Shown: positions 1 through 11,267 of the stretch, piece by piece | How positions within the stretch are numbered: position 1 is the first letter of the stretch | How the letters are laid out: each line of letters begins with the position of its first letter | Assembly: GCF_048569485.1 (NCBI RefSeq) | Contig: NC_134355.1 | Location: 662,722,215 to 662,786,214 of the forward strand | DNA from: Anomaloglossus baeobatrachus | Taxonomy: Eukaryota > Chordata > Amphibia > Anura > Aromobatidae | Length of the DNA stretch: 64,000 bases | Direction of reading: 5' to 3' | Translations under genes and position numbers: made by a program | Notes under the pieces: model-generated | Seen by the model: the letters and a program-made list of their open reading frames with translations, nothing else | What the model was told of the DNA's origin: nothing | Database searches by the model: none

Positions 1-1612
1 AGCATATTTGGCTTTCAGTGCCATCTCTAAGCTGATGAGACTCAGTTTTACACATGTTCTCCTGACATTACCCCATTACTACAAAATAACAATGAGTGTC
101 TGTCCATAACATCATGTTTTCCTTCTATCTGAAAATGAATCTTTCCAAAACTGAACGTCTTGTGTTTACTCTTGCAACTAATCTACCTGAATCTGATATT
201 TTCATTTCCACAAGTGTTTCTACCATAACTCCCAGCCAGCAGCCCCAATATCTTGGAGTTATGTTTTACATGGATCTGTCCTTCGCTCCCTATATCTGAT
301 TACTTTCTTGCTCATGTCACCTGCACCTCAAATATATTTCCACAATACAATCTATTATCTTTGAAATGGCAAAAGCTCTTAGGGCCCCATCACACACAAC
401 GACGTATAATGATATATCGCCGGGGTCACGGATTCCGTGATGCACATCCGGCATTGTTAGCGACGTTGTTGCATGTGACACCAACGAACGGCCGTTAACG
501 TTCAAAAATACTCACCTTATTGTTGGTCGTTGACACGTCGTTCATTTTCAAAAAATCGTTGATTGTTGAGGACGCAGGTTGTTCGTCGTTCCCGAGGCAG
601 CACACATCGCTACGTTTGACACCTCAGGAACGACAAACTGCAACTTACCTGCGGCTGCCGGCAATGAAGAAGGAAGGAGGTAGGCGGGATGTTACGGCCG
701 CTCATCTCCACCCCTCCGCTTCTACTGGGCGGCCGCTTAGTGACGCCGCTGTGACGCCGCACGAACCGCACCCTTAGAAAGGAGGTGGTTTGCCGGCAAA
801 AGCGACGTCGCTAGGCAGGTAAGTACGTGTGATGGCTCCAAACGATATTGTGCACCACAGGCAGCGATTTGCCCCTGACGCATAAACGACGGGGGCGGGT
901 GCTTTCACCAGCGATATCGCTAGCGATATCGCTGCGTGTAACACCCCCTTTAGTGTTGCTGTGATCCTTCTCTTGACGATTGCAACTCTCTACTAATTAA
1001 TTTTCCTCTATCTAAACTTCCCTCTCTTCAATTTATCATGTATGCTGCAAAAAGACATATTTCTATCTAGCCAATTCACTGATGCCTCCACCCTGTGCCA
1101 GTCATTGCAGTGGTTGTTCATCCACTACAGAAATACAACATAATTTGATACACTCACCAATAAAGCTCTCCTCAGTTTTGTACTACTGTGCATCTCCTTC
1201 TTTTATGTCTACGGTACCAGCCTACACATGCTCTCCACAGTGCTGTATCTATCACTATACATCTGCTCCCTCTTCTTTATCTACCACCCTACATATATTC
1301 TCCACAGTTCTGCACCTCCTTACATCTCCTCTTCATCTCAATCTTCCACTCTTCTTGTGATCTCCATTCACCTAATGATCTTTGACCTTTATAATTTGAA
1401 CCTCTCACTCCTATAATCAAAATTTTTCTCATGTTGCTCCAGATTTCTGGAATGTACAATCACAATCACAGACAATTCAACAAGTTCTTAGTGTCCATAT
1501 TTTTAGGTGTGCCCTAAAAACATCTCTTTGGACAAGCTTATCAGCTCACCTCACTAATCTAACTGTTCTCAGCTCTCACTTCCTACATTTTCGTCAGTAT
1601 CATTTTAACATA
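1..1612 (+). mobile_element. LINE fragment (CR1/L2/Rex1-like reverse transcriptase 3' part)
   Basis: Degenerate reading frames on the + strand give the C-terminal half of a non-LTR reverse transcriptase. Residues like FYLKMNLSKTE, then YLGVMFYMDLSF (about 120-300), then SQFTDASTLCQSL, LFIHYR and SAPPYISS (about 1075-1330) follow each other in the order usual for CR1/L2/Rex1-clade LINEs. The 5' part lies left of the window. Stops and shifts are frequent, so it is a dead copy. A PIF-type MITE (382-949) splits it. It lies in intron 6 of the left CYP2 gene. The clade is recalled, not searched. Confidence 0.6.
382..949. mobile_element. PIF/Harbinger-type MITE, copy 1
   Basis: A 568-bp non-autonomous element flanked by TTA on both sides (379-381 and 950-952). 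Its ends are imperfect inverted repeats (GGGCCCCATCACAC at left, the reverse of CACCCCCT at right). Subterminal GATATCGC palindromes are shared with five other copies in the window. The 3-bp TWA target duplication is the PIF/Harbinger hallmark. No coding capacity. It interrupts a LINE fragment and is therefore younger than that LINE. Confidence 0.75.
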
Positions 1613-1653
1613 GAATATAATGTGTAAACCTTTGTACATTTCTGTTTTGACAG

Positions 1654-1835
1654 TAAAAGTGCAAAATGAAATTGAGCGAGTCATCGGGTCGGCACAACCT
1701 CAAACAGAGCACCGAAAACAAATGCCGTATATGGACGCCGTAATTCATGAAATCCTGAGATTTGGGGATATCGCTCCGGTTGCTTTACATTCAGCATCTC
1801 AAGATATCACTTTTCAAGGTTATTTTATTCCAGAG
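1654..1835 (+). CDS. CYP2: CYP2 left gene, exon 7
   Basis: Enters in phase 1 after acceptor ...TTTTGACAG and leaves in phase 0 at GAG|GTAGTG. It codes for [11 protein letters not shown] through GYFIPE, including the K-helix EILR (ExxR). Its length of 182 bp is six bases below the common 188 bp of CYP2 exon 7. Confidence 0.92.
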
Positions 1836-4800
1836 GTAGTGCCATAGTTTCTTTTTATTCTCTTTGACCATTAAAAGTTGAATTACAGTATATTGCCATT
1901 TCAGTCATAGACTTGCGCTATATTTTTTTGGCAAAAATGATGGTAGAGAAAAAAGGATGGAGGGAGGAAAGAAGGTATTATATTTTTTGGATTAGAAGAT
2001 GCACTTTTTTTCTCAAAATTTGGGAGGAAAATGAGGGGTGAGTCTTATAATGCAAATATAGCTTACCGGGAAGTGGAGAATTTGTGCTGTGCTGGCTATG
2101 TTGGGGGCTGTGCTGGCTGCGGTGGGGGTTGTGTGGAGCAGGGCAGTGTGGCAGGTGAGATGCTCTGTCAGTGGTGTGTGCTTCAAATAATAATGCCCGT
2201 AATCGGCGCTTGTGTCGCAGGCGGAGGAGGGGACGCTGCACTCTCCCACTGCTCGGGTCCGGCCGCGGCTGCTGCGGCTGCTGCTGCTCGGCGGTGGCTC
2301 GAGCGGTGGGCCGGATCCCGGAGACTCGAGCGGCGCTCCTCGCCTGTGAGTGCAAAGGGGTTGTGGATTGGATGGTGGGGATTTGGTTATTGTCCGTGAC
2401 GCCACCCATGGTTGTGGTGGTTGTGGTGATATTGGTGACACCACCGCTGCTCTGGACAGGGATCTCGGGAGCGATGACAGGGAGCAGCCTGGATGTTAGT
2501 TCTCCCCTCTGTGGGTAGGGGGTTGGTTGTCCCGGGGCCCGGTGATGGGGTAGGGATGGATGGCAGGCGGGTTACAGGGCCTGGCGAGGTGCAGGGTCGC
2601 GGGGGCAGCGCTGTGCCACACGGCACGGTGGTACTCACTCAGCCCATGATGAGGACACAGTTCTCGGTAAAACACACGGCTGGATGGACGGCTGCGGTGT
2701 TTCTCCTCCTGGCGGGTTGATGGTGACTGCCTTTCCCTGCACCTATGTAGTGTAATGGTTCCAATGGGTTCCCACCGGTAACCCGCTCCCCAGCTTGGAT
2801 GGGTGCTGAAGGAGCCCCTTTTGCCCGCAGGCTCTGGCCTTGGGAACTTTAGCCTTGGCGGTGACTGTTTCCCTCTCTCGGTTGGACTGTTGCCTTCTGA
2901 CGGGACTTGGCGGCTGGGAAACCCAGGAGGTTCCCTTCGCTAACGGATTTGGCAAATTCACGGCGACTCCTAGCCTTGCCGGGGTAAGCCCCTGCCGGAT
3001 GGTGCTGGCTTCTCTTTGCGTATCTGCCTGCCTTTCCCGCCTCCAGGACTGTGAACTCCTCGGTGGGCGGGGCCAACCGCCTGGCCCACCCCCATGGTGT
3101 GAACATCAGCCCCTGGAGGAAGGCAACAAGGGTTTCTGTCTGACTTCGGTGTGCCTGACCGGGAGTGTGGGGTGTGTAGGTGTTGTTCTGTGACGACCTG
3201 GCTTGTCCAGGGCGCCACACTTGCGCAGATTGAGCTTTCGGCTAAAGAATTAATCTGCACACGCGCCGCCTCCATCCCATTGCTCTCCCAACAGCAGACT
3301 TAAGGAAAATGGCACTCAGAGGTGTCGCGTGCGCAGATGAGATCTCGGTTTGTCATTGAGCCGAGAGCTCAATCTGTGCGCGCAATGACTCCGGGCGCCA
3401 TTTCTTTAAAGAAATGCATCTGTGACACCCACCACATCGCCCTGCTCCAAACAGCCACCCCGGCACCCGCAACCAGCACAACCCATCGCCCAGCTCCTGC
3501 ACTACCCCTGCACCCTGTGATCCCGCTCCACCACCGCTGCTGCCCCCTACGGTAAAACGCCACCGGAGTATAAGACAGACCCAATTTTCTTACCATTTTT
3601 ATCTCTATATTTGGGGTGCACGTTATAATCCGGTGCATCTTATACAATGAAAAATACGGTAATCTTCGAACAAGGCAAAAAACTGCAGAGGATGGAAGAC
3701 CAGTAGAATTATATATGCAGTAAGCAGATCCAATACTGGCTGGTGACATAAAGTAGAGGAGATGATGAGACCTCAATTTTGAGAAATGGGAACAAGACAT
3801 GAGTAATATGTCTAAAAAAGGATCATAATATAATAGGGTAAAAGGGTGGAAGACCATGGAAACAGTTCTTAAGAGTGATAGGGTGGGGTGTTGTCTTTTC
3901 AATTATAAAGATTATGGAAAATAGAGAATGGGTTGTAGCCAAGCATTTACAGGATACAACCATAGTGGAGAGCATAGATTAGGACATCATTAGATAGTGA
4001 AAGGAGGAGTAAGAAGAGTGGTCTTAGGAGGTTACCCATTATAGCTCAGAAAGAATATGTTTCACCCAAGCTAAATCCCAAATCCTCTTCCTTAAGAAAC
4101 ATCCTCCATTTCCCCGCAAAATCCTAAACACCATTTTGTTTTCTTTTTACTTCAAAAATAGACAACAAACTACATCTCAGCCAAGGGCAGGTGGTCAAAT
4201 TATTTAATTTCTCCCAGCCCATGTGGTCGGATAATACTACCTTATACAGAACAGTGATGATAACAAGTGACTAGTGATGAGCAAAGCTGACAAATTTCTG
4301 CATCTCCGACCTTTTCACTCAAGGTTGTGACTTTCAAGTGTGACCACGTCTAAGATATCGCTGAGCACCCTGCTGACATGGTCTAAGTTGTGATTTCATG
4401 GTGCTATTACGTACATCACAATCTTAAGGCATGTAGTGACGTCTGAGGCCTGGTAGCGGCCTGAAGTCCCATTGTACAGTGAAGAGGCCGGAGATGCGGT
4501 GTGAGGGCAAAGAGAAGACTCCTAGAAGACCGGATGCAGTGAGCAGCTAGGGTGGTGGCACAAGTAAGCAGTATTAGGGAGGATTTTTTCATCTTTTGCT
4601 GACTCTCTGTGGATAAGTAAAGTGGTGGGCATTTTTCTGAATTTAGGAGGCACAAATAACATAAAAATCCATATTATGGAGACCATCTATTTTTTTGTAA
4701 GCCATGTGGTTTTTAAATTCCACTCAATTAAAATTGCCCATCACTAGAATTGATCCATTAGAAGATTGCCTTCAAGTGAAATTGAAAAAAGAAATAATTG

Positions 4801-7800
4801 AATATATTTTTTAAGTATTATCATTATTCTATTTTTTCCAGCATTTATATTCCTTACTATATAGTTTATGTATCCTTTTCTTCCAGGGAGCAACTGTGCT
4901 TGCTCTTCTTCATTCGTCTCTCCGAGATAAAGCTTACTTTGAGAAGCCAGATGAGTTTTATCCAGAACATTTTCTTGACTTCGATGGAAATTTCAAGAAG
5001 AACGAGGCCTTCATACCATTCTCGATAGGTAACATTAATAATAAATGACTTATTCTCTGGAGGGATCATTAATATAATTATTGAGGATATGTGGGCACTA
5101 TACAATGTGTAATATATTTTGTACAGAAAAACAAAACATTACGTACAAAAAGTACACACAACAATCAAGAAAACAAAACCTTAAGTCCTAACAGCTTCAT
5201 TGGAAAAAAAAATGTCCTCAAGGTCAAAATTAGTGCAGTGGTCAAGAGATTAAAGGGGAACCTGTCACCAGATTTGGTGACTATAAGCAGCGGCCACCAC
5301 CAGTGGGCTCTTATATATGTTGCGGGCGGGGGACAGACCGCAGCAGGGGGGCTGCTCGGGATGCTCGGATCCGGGGTCGTGGCGGTGGCTCGAGGGAAGC
5401 CGGACCCGGGCCTGAGCACCTCTCCATCGCCCACAAGTGCAAAAGGGGTTTTTGTATTGTAGGGAAGGTTTGTCAGTGACGCCACCCGTGGTGTGCGGTG
5501 AAATTTGGTGACACTGCCGTTGCTGCTGGAAGTGGTACCCGGGCCTGATGGAGTGGGTCAGCCTCATGTTAACCCCTCCACGGGTAGGGGAGGTGTTGAC
5601 CCAGAACCCAGGTTAGAGTGGGATAGTGTAGCGGAGTGCAACCTGCAGTATTGGACCGGGTGGTGTTTGTGTACTCACAGTTCCTAAGTAACTTCACACA
5701 GAGTCCAGATGGTAAACCAAATTGCTAGTAGCCGGTCAACTCAGAAGGGTGCATTCAGATCCCGCACCCCAGCATGTTTGACAAGGGCCCTTCCTCCGGC
5801 ACCTTGTGTTTAGACTTGTCACTGTGACCACTCTGTATGGAACGGGGAAGTCCGCTCCCGGTGTTATTGTACTTTGGGAGTTGTGGCCCACGAGAACTTA
5901 CCCGTGGGATCTTAGCAGGCAATTGTGGAGCCCTATCCCCCTCGTTGGGATTCCGTCTCACTCTAGCTGGGCATCCTGTGGGACAAGACTTAGAATCTTG
6001 TCCCCGGCTGGTTAATTGGTAAGGGGCTTAAAGATGTGTCACGGGCGGGGAGGAGGGTGTCAGCACACTACGCTCACCCCCTTCTGCTCGGGTCCGGCGG
6101 TCGCTGCTCAGTGGTGGCTCGAGCTGTAGGCCGGATCCCGGGGGTTCTCGAGCGGCACTCCTCGCCCGTGAGTGAAAGGGGTTTGGTTGGGCGTGGGGAT
6201 TGTTTATTGTCCGTGACGCCACCCACGGTTGTGGTGATTGCACCACCGCTGCTCTGGATGGGGATCCCGGGGATGGTGATGCGGAGCAGCCAGGTGTTGT
6301 GTTGCCCCTCCGTGGGTAGGGGTTGGTGATCCCGGGGCCCGGTGATGGCTTGGGGGGTGCAGGGCATGGTGGGCGCAGGGACGCGGGGGCAGCACTGTGC
6401 CTTGCGGCACTGTGGTACTCACTCAGCCTGAGACGTTGACACAGTTTTTACGGTAAACCAAACGGCTGGTAAGACGGTCCCACGGACGGCTGCACTTGCT
6501 CTCCCAGCAGGTGACGGTGATGTCCCTCTTCCTAGCACCTTTGTGTACTTGTTGGTTGCGATGGGTCCCCACCGGTAACCCGCTCCCCGGCTTCAAGCTG
6601 GACCGGAGGAGCTCTACTCTTTGCCCGCAGGCGCTGGCCCTGAGAAACTGGTGCCTTGGCGGTGGCGGTGTCTCTCCTACACTGGCTGGGCTGTTGCCTT
6701 CAATCAGGACTTGGTTGTTGGGAGATCTACGTCCCATTCACTGACGGATTTGGCAAATTCTGGCGACTCCAAGCCTTGCCGGGGTCCGAGAGGCCCCTGC
6801 CCTGGTGCTGACTGTCCTTCGGAACACTGCTCCAGACCGCCGGGCACACAGCCTCCGGGGTCCTTCCAGGAACTTCCAAACGGTCCCCCTCCAGACAGTC
6901 ACCGCCGTTGCTGACCTTGCTGACCTGTCCTGCACACAGCTGGACTACTTCAGGCTTTTCTCTGTCACCACTCTTGCTTTCCTCCTTTACCACATTACTT
7001 CGCTTCTACTTTCACTTCCTTAGCTCATCTTAGCTGTTTACTCCTTCACTCCCCTAGCTAGACTGCCTGGTCTTCCCGCCTCCAGAGCTGTGAACTCCTC
7101 GGTGGGCGGAGCCAACCGCCTGGCCCACCCCCTAGTGTGAATCATCAGCCTCTAGAGGAAGGCAACAAGGATTTTTGGTTAGCTTTGGTGTTCCTACCTG
7201 GGATGTAGGGTGTGGTGGTGTGTGACCTGTGTCCCCTGGCTTGCCCAGGGCGACACAGATGCTCCTAGCCCAAGGGTCCAGGTACCCTGTCTGTGCACGG
7301 CTCTGGACCGAATTCCCGCTGTCGGTACCGGCGGGCTACAACCCTGGCCTGGTCCACTTAAGGTTTCCCGCGACCGGATCTCTGTCGCCTGTGGCCCTGT
7401 CCACTGACTGCCACCTAGTCCTCTGTCAGCTCAGGAGCTCCAACCCCTGACAACTGTCACTGCACTTCTCTCTCTCTTTAGCTCTGTCCTTGCCCATTAC
7501 ACCTCAGAACCTCTAGGTGGGCGTCGCCATCTGCTTGTCCCCGCCCACTGGTGTGTCCCTATTGTAATGGTCAGTGACTAGGTTTTGCTGGCTGATGTTG
7601 AGCACCAGGATGGGGATTGTGATGGAGGACCAAAGAGGAGGGACTCCTGCACCTAGAAGCGAGGTGCAGTCATCTGTGACACCCTGATTTTGTCAGGGCG
7701 TCACATATACAGCGTTCTAACATGCTGTATATAAGAGCCCAGGCCGCTGTGTAGAATGTAAAAATAACTTTATACTACTCACCTAAACAGTTGGTATGGT

Positions 7801-8479
7801 GCAGATGGGTCAGATGGGTGGCTCCGTTCTCCAGGTGTGACGCCTGCACTTTCAGCCATCTTTGTCTTCCTTCTTCTGAACCCGGGGTGCATGACGCATC
7901 CTACATCCTGCACACATGCCAGCATTGAGGTGTGCATGACGTAGGATGTGTCATGCACCCCGGCTTTAGAAGAAGAACAAAAATGGCCGAAAGAGGAGGA
8001 GCCGCACCTGGAGAACGGAGCCACTCACCTGACCCATTTGTACCGGACTGATCTTTAAGTAAGTATTATAAAGTCATTTTTACATTCTACACAGTAGCCT
8101 GGGCTCTTATATACAGCATGTTAGAATGCTGTATATAAGAGCCCACTGGTGGTGGCCTCAGCTTATAGGCCCCAAATCTGCTGATAGGTTTCCTTTAATA
8201 CTTCCATGGAACCAACTTTAAAGGAGAAATAAAAAACAACTCAGAAAAAAACCAACATTCTTTATTTTAATAACTTGCATTTATTATTACTGTTTTCTAG
8301 GGAAAAGAAGTTGTGCGGGAGAGACCTTGGCTAAAATGGAGATATTTCTCTTCTTTACCACATTGCTGCAAAACTTCACATTTCATCCCCCTCCTGGAGC
8401 TAAACTGGACCTTACGCCAGCCCTGGGGTTTACAAATGCCCCCCAACCTTATGAAATCTGTGCCGTGTCTCGCAGATAA
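1654..8479 (+). CDS. CYP2: Cytochrome P450 family 2 (CYP2K-like), exons 7-9, 5' part outside window
   Basis: Three spliced exons (1654-1835, 4887-5028, 8301-8479) encode the C-terminal third of a microsomal P450, a haem monooxygenase that oxidises lipophilic substrates at the ER using electrons from P450 reductase. Seen: the K-helix ExxR motif (EILR), a PERF-like FYPEHF, and the haem-ligand loop FSIGKRSCAG with its cysteine, split by the last intron as in other CYP2 genes. Exon lengths are 182, 142 and 179 bp, with phases 1-0-1. All splice sites are AG/GT and no stop interrupts the frame. The piece adds 167 codons plus the stop. [11 protein letters not shown] and LDLTP.LGFT followed by CAVSR resemble fish and frog CYP2K, an assignment from memory. 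Exons 1-6 should lie left of position 1. Substrate unknown. Confidence 0.92.
1978..3659. mobile_element. Mariner-type MITE (TA target) carrying an LTR insertion
   Basis: Near-matching inverted ends of about 29 bp share the AAGATGCAC core (left from 1976, right ending 3661), flanked by TA. The right end reads as TACCGTATTTTTC on the reverse strand. No transposase is present. The interior contains short inverted repeats around 3225-3400 and is split by a 1-kb LTR copy at 2213-3219. It lies in intron 7 of the left CYP2 gene. The superfamily is inferred from the TA target only. Confidence 0.55.
2213..3219 (+). mobile_element. Solo LTR-like element, GC-rich family, copy L1
   Basis: A fossil 1,007-bp TG...CA element with an exact 4-bp target duplication CTTG (2209-2212 and 3220-3223). 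It shares blocks such as GTGACGCCACCC and GGTGGCTCGAG with seven further copies in the window. No gag, pol or env coding is present, so it reads as a solo LTR. The 4-bp duplication fits class I endogenous retroviruses or some Gypsy elements. It sits inside the mariner-type MITE. Confidence 0.65.
3663..4270. other. Intron 7 stretch without recognised content
   Basis: AT-rich sequence between two transposon copies. I see no exon-like frame with splice sites, no tandem repeat and no clear terminal repeats. Confidence 0.5.
4272..4746. mobile_element. Possible hAT-type MITE
   Basis: Ends are inverted: TAGTGATGAGCAAA at left and TTGCCCATCACTA at right. They resemble the TAGAGATGAGCGAA ends of the large hAT in this window. 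A matching 8-bp target duplication is not visible, so the boundaries and family are tentative. No coding capacity. Confidence 0.4.
4887..5028 (+). CDS. CYP2: CYP2 left gene, exon 8
   Basis: Exactly 142 bp, the standard CYP2 exon-8 length, after a pyrimidine-rich acceptor ending TTCTTCCAG and before donor AG|GTAACA. It codes for [12 protein letters not shown] through NEAFIPFSI plus the first base of Gly. It includes the PERF-like FYPEHF and the start of the haem loop. The correct frame begins with GGA at 4887. Confidence 0.95.
5318..7705 (+). mobile_element. Solo LTR-like element copy L2 (host of L3)
   Basis: A fossil TG...CA element with 4-bp target duplication TATA (5314-5317 and 7706-7709). 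Removing it restores the palindrome of the surrounding T2 MITE. Its own sequence is about 1.16 kb, split at 6037-7257 by copy L3 of the same GC-rich family. No internal coding region is present. It is older than L3 and younger than the MITE. Confidence 0.7.
6037..7257 (+). mobile_element. Solo LTR-like element copy L3, nested in L2
   Basis: A fossil 1,221-bp TG...CA copy with exact duplication GATG (6033-6036 and 7258-7261). It shares GTGACGCCACCC, GGTGGCTCGAG and GTACTCACTCAG blocks with copy L1. It is inserted in the same orientation into a sister copy. Confidence 0.72.
8301..8479 (+). CDS. CYP2: CYP2 left gene, exon 9 with stop codon
   Basis: After acceptor GTTTTCTAG the exon completes the haem loop as [11 protein letters not shown] and runs to LDLTP...CAVSRR and TAA at 8477-8479. 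The frame follows from the phase-1 end of exon 8. The C-terminal length is typical for CYP2. Confidence 0.94.
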
Positions 8480-8520
8480 ATTATATGCATCACAATCTTT
8501 TTAAATCATAAATAATGAAA

Positions 8521-8525
<5 letters not shown>

Positions 8526-8567
<42 letters not shown>

Positions 8568-8606
8568 TAAATATAATAATGAAATAATGAAAATAATAAT
8601 AATTAA
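8526..8606. repeat. (ATA)n microsatellite in presumed 3' UTR
   Basis: About 25 units of AAT/ATA, with some interruptions, directly after the CYP2 stop codon. Confidence 0.85.
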
Positions 8607-8607
8607 A
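8602..8607 (+). promoter_or_regulatory. Possible poly(A) signal of the left CYP2 gene
   Basis: ATTAAA, the second most common polyadenylation hexamer, lies about 120 bp after the stop and is followed by a T/G-rich tract (8623-8655). An (ATA)n microsatellite separates it from the stop codon. No AATAAA lies nearer. Weak evidence. Confidence 0.3.
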
Positions 8608-8703
8608 AACTTTATACAATTTGTTATAGTTTTGGGTTTTATTTTTTTGTGCGGAGATTGAGTTGTCATTCACCAGTCCATAAGGAAAACATCTTGAAGT
8701 TAA

Positions 8704-9000
8704 AGGTGTTGTCCACTACAAGGACAACTGCTTCTGATTCCACATATTTCCCCCAGATTAAATAATAAAGACTATACTCACCTCTCGTATCAGCACCGTT
8801 TCAGCGATGACTGGAATAGCGGTACTGGGGCTCACGTGGGGTTCTGACGTCTCGCAAGCCCCCCAAACAGTAAGCGACAGCTTCTGTCTCTCCGCCCTTG
8901 AACCAAACGAACAATCAACAGGAAGTGAGCTCAGCTGCAGGACTCACTTGATTAACTCATTTGGTCCAAAGATGGGGAACTGGTCATGATTGGAATGGTG
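8704..9000. mobile_element. Kolobok-like MITE left end, truncated
   Basis: TTAA followed by AGGTGTTGTCCACTAC resembles another TTAA-target amphibian MITE group. No matching right end is seen within the next kilobase, so it appears truncated and its right limit is approximate. Confidence 0.35.
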
Positions 9001-10000
9001 CATTAACTAAACCATCGCTTCATCTTGGGGTGTAATAATTTATTTGGAATATGAGGGAAGAAAAATCATTAAAAAATGTTCCTTTCTGTGCCTATTCTTA
9101 TTGTGGTAATCCTTTTTACAATATTCATCTTCTAAGAAATTTAATTTACCAAACTCAAGCTAAAACCCCAAACTAATTCAAACCTAGTGAAAAAAATGAA
9201 TTTAGAACTTAGATCGGGTCCCAAAATTTGTTATACAGTTATGATGACTATACTCACTTTTGACCATGCTTGTTGTAACATAATTGGGAAAGTAGGTTAA
9301 GGGTTTACTTTGCGTCAATGTAGTAAATTCTTACTATATGAGTATTAGAAATCGTTATAACTTAGAGGTCTTGGAAAACAGTGAAAAATGTGTAAGGGTC
9401 TATTCACACAGTTTTCATAGATGACCATGCCAAACTTTGGCTTGTTAAACTGATATAACATGGCAAGGATCAAGTGCAAGTGACTTCATGGATATAATGG
9501 CTTGCATTGACAGTCACTTTCATTGTAATCCATTGCATTTTAAAACTCACTTGCACTGCATAAACTCACTTGCACTAGCGCAGTTTATCCTCTGATATCA
9601 GTTAAACAGGTTTTACCTCTAAACTCGGCTCACCTTTCCCTATCAGGACGGAGGACACAACATCCACCTTCGCACAAGAAGTCCTGTCACCTGTTCCTGC
9701 ATTTTATGATTACTGCAATGAGCAATACTTTTCCCACTGAAACTTTGCAGACAGTGAACTTGGAAGTTAGAAATCTTGGTCTTGCTCCTTCAGCATTGGC
9801 TAATAGTGGCCCACAAATAGCTATGGTAGTCAAAGGTGGAATAGGGCAATGTAGGAGTTAATGTTACTGCCTCGGTCGGTCTACAGCAGAAGGTTGATTT
9901 TGCCTATCTATACCGGGGGTTAACACCACTCCAGGCTCTTGTACTGTCCTAGTAGTAGGAAGACGGAGAATAGAATGGGCAGTCCTATCTCTTCTCACAA
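9001..10000. other. Intergenic stretch, nothing recognised
   Basis: No convincing coding frame, RNA gene or transposon ends. Short direct repeats around CTCACTTGCACT (about 9545-9580) are the only visible structure. Confidence 0.5.
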
Positions 10001-10009
10001 CAGACTGCT

Positions 10010-10865
10010 CTTCAATTCCATGCTTCCTCTCTAACGTAAAAGACTAAACAAATTTCCATCTCACAGACTGCTAATTTTGTTTTTACCCCTCGAGGATTCC
10101 TTCTTATTTTCCTTTTCTAATATAGATTGCTTCCATGATAATGCTTCTTTCTCAGAGTTCTCTTAAAGTCACATACTGACTCTTACATAGAGTCCTTTTC
10201 CCGGTCCTACCACCACACCTCCATCTCATAGACTTACTTTTTATTTTTTTTACACAACATATCCCATCCTGTCTCTTTCATAGAGTGCTATTCATGGTCC
10301 CACTCATACACCCCCATCTCACAGATTGATATTTTAGGTTTTTACCCCTCATGAATTGCTTCTTATTGTCCTTTAACATAGATTCTTCCCATGATCCTGC
10401 TTCACACTCAGAGTGCTCTTCATGTCACATGCTTTCTCTTACTTAGAGTGCTACTTATGGTCTCACCCCCATACCTCTATCTCACAGACTGCTATTTTTG
10501 GTCTTCCCCTCACAGATTGCTTCATTGTCCTTCTCTAACATATATTCCTCCCATGGTCCTGCTTCACACTCAGAGGGGTTTTCAGGTCACATTGTTTCTC
10601 TTACATAGAGTGCTATTCATGGTCTCACTCCTTTAAGACCATTGTACCCATCACAGACTTTTTCCCATGGTCTTTCTCTCACATTGATTGCTCCCCTCTT
10701 ATCACATAGACTGATTATCTTTCCATACCCTTTTCTCATTAATCTCTGTTGCTCCCCATAACTCACTCCCACAGACTGCTTCCTATGGATCTCATTTTCA
10801 TACCTATGTCTATCTATGACCCCCTCTCTCACACTTTCTTCTCTCCATGTTCCTCTTTTACAGCT
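10010..10865. repeat. Degenerate tandem repeat region
   Basis: Diverged units recur through this stretch, sharing phrases such as CCTGCTTCACACTCAGAG (10396 and again about 162 bp later), CTTACATAGAGTGCTA and ATCTCACAGACTG. Spacing varies from about 160 to 255 bp. Frames across it are by-products of the repeat. Confidence 0.5.
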
Positions 10866-10873
10866 TGACCTTA

Positions 10874-11264
10874 AGGCCCAGTCACACACAACGACTTACC
10901 AGCGATCCCGACAATGATATGTCCTGATAAGCATTGCTGGTAAGTCGCTGGGAGGTCGCTGGTGAGATGTCACGCAGTCAGGCCTTACCAACAACACAGT
11001 AACGATACAGGTCGCAGTAGCGACCTGTATAACGATCTCAGCGGTCATTGAGACCCTGTCACACAGTGTAAAACACAGCAATGCGTCCTGCCCAGCAGGT
11101 CCAAATGGTCCAGACCATTCAGCAATGACTAGTGATCTCACAGCAGGGGCCTGATCACTGGTAGGTGTCACACATAACGAGATCGCTGGCAAGATCGTTG
11201 CTGCATCACAGAAACTGACTCAGCAACGATTTCGTTAGCGATCTCATTGTGTGTGACGGAGCCT
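10874..11264. mobile_element. PIF/Harbinger-type MITE, copy 2 (short)
   Basis: Flanked by TTA (10871-10873 and 11265-11267). Inverted ends are AGGCCCAGTCACACACAACGA at left and its near complement at right. At 391 bp it is shorter than the other five copies (about 560-590 bp) and may be a sub-family or internal deletion. Confidence 0.7.
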
Positions 11265-11267
11265 TTA

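Larger units (their letters stand above)
5254..8194. mobile_element. T2/Kolobok-type MITE, copy 1, split by nested LTRs
   Basis: Ends read TTAA|AGGGGAACC and GGTTTCCT|TTAA, giving TTAA target duplications at 5250-5253 and 8195-8198. This matches the TTAAAGGRR signature of the T2 family, whose autonomous relatives are Kolobok transposons. The interior is fold-back DNA around a GCTGTATATAAGAG stem. The element is interrupted at 5318-7705 by an LTR copy that itself holds another. Without them the MITE is about 550 bp. It lies in intron 8 of the left CYP2 gene. Confidence 0.75.

Noticed and set aside
2013-2444. Long frames on both strands in GC-rich sequence
   Set aside because: They lie in the LTR copy L1, lack codon structure and recur wherever the family occurs.
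4798-5028. Open + strand frame overlapping CYP2 exon 8
   Set aside because: Wrong frame; the P450 frame begins at the splice acceptor, at 4887.
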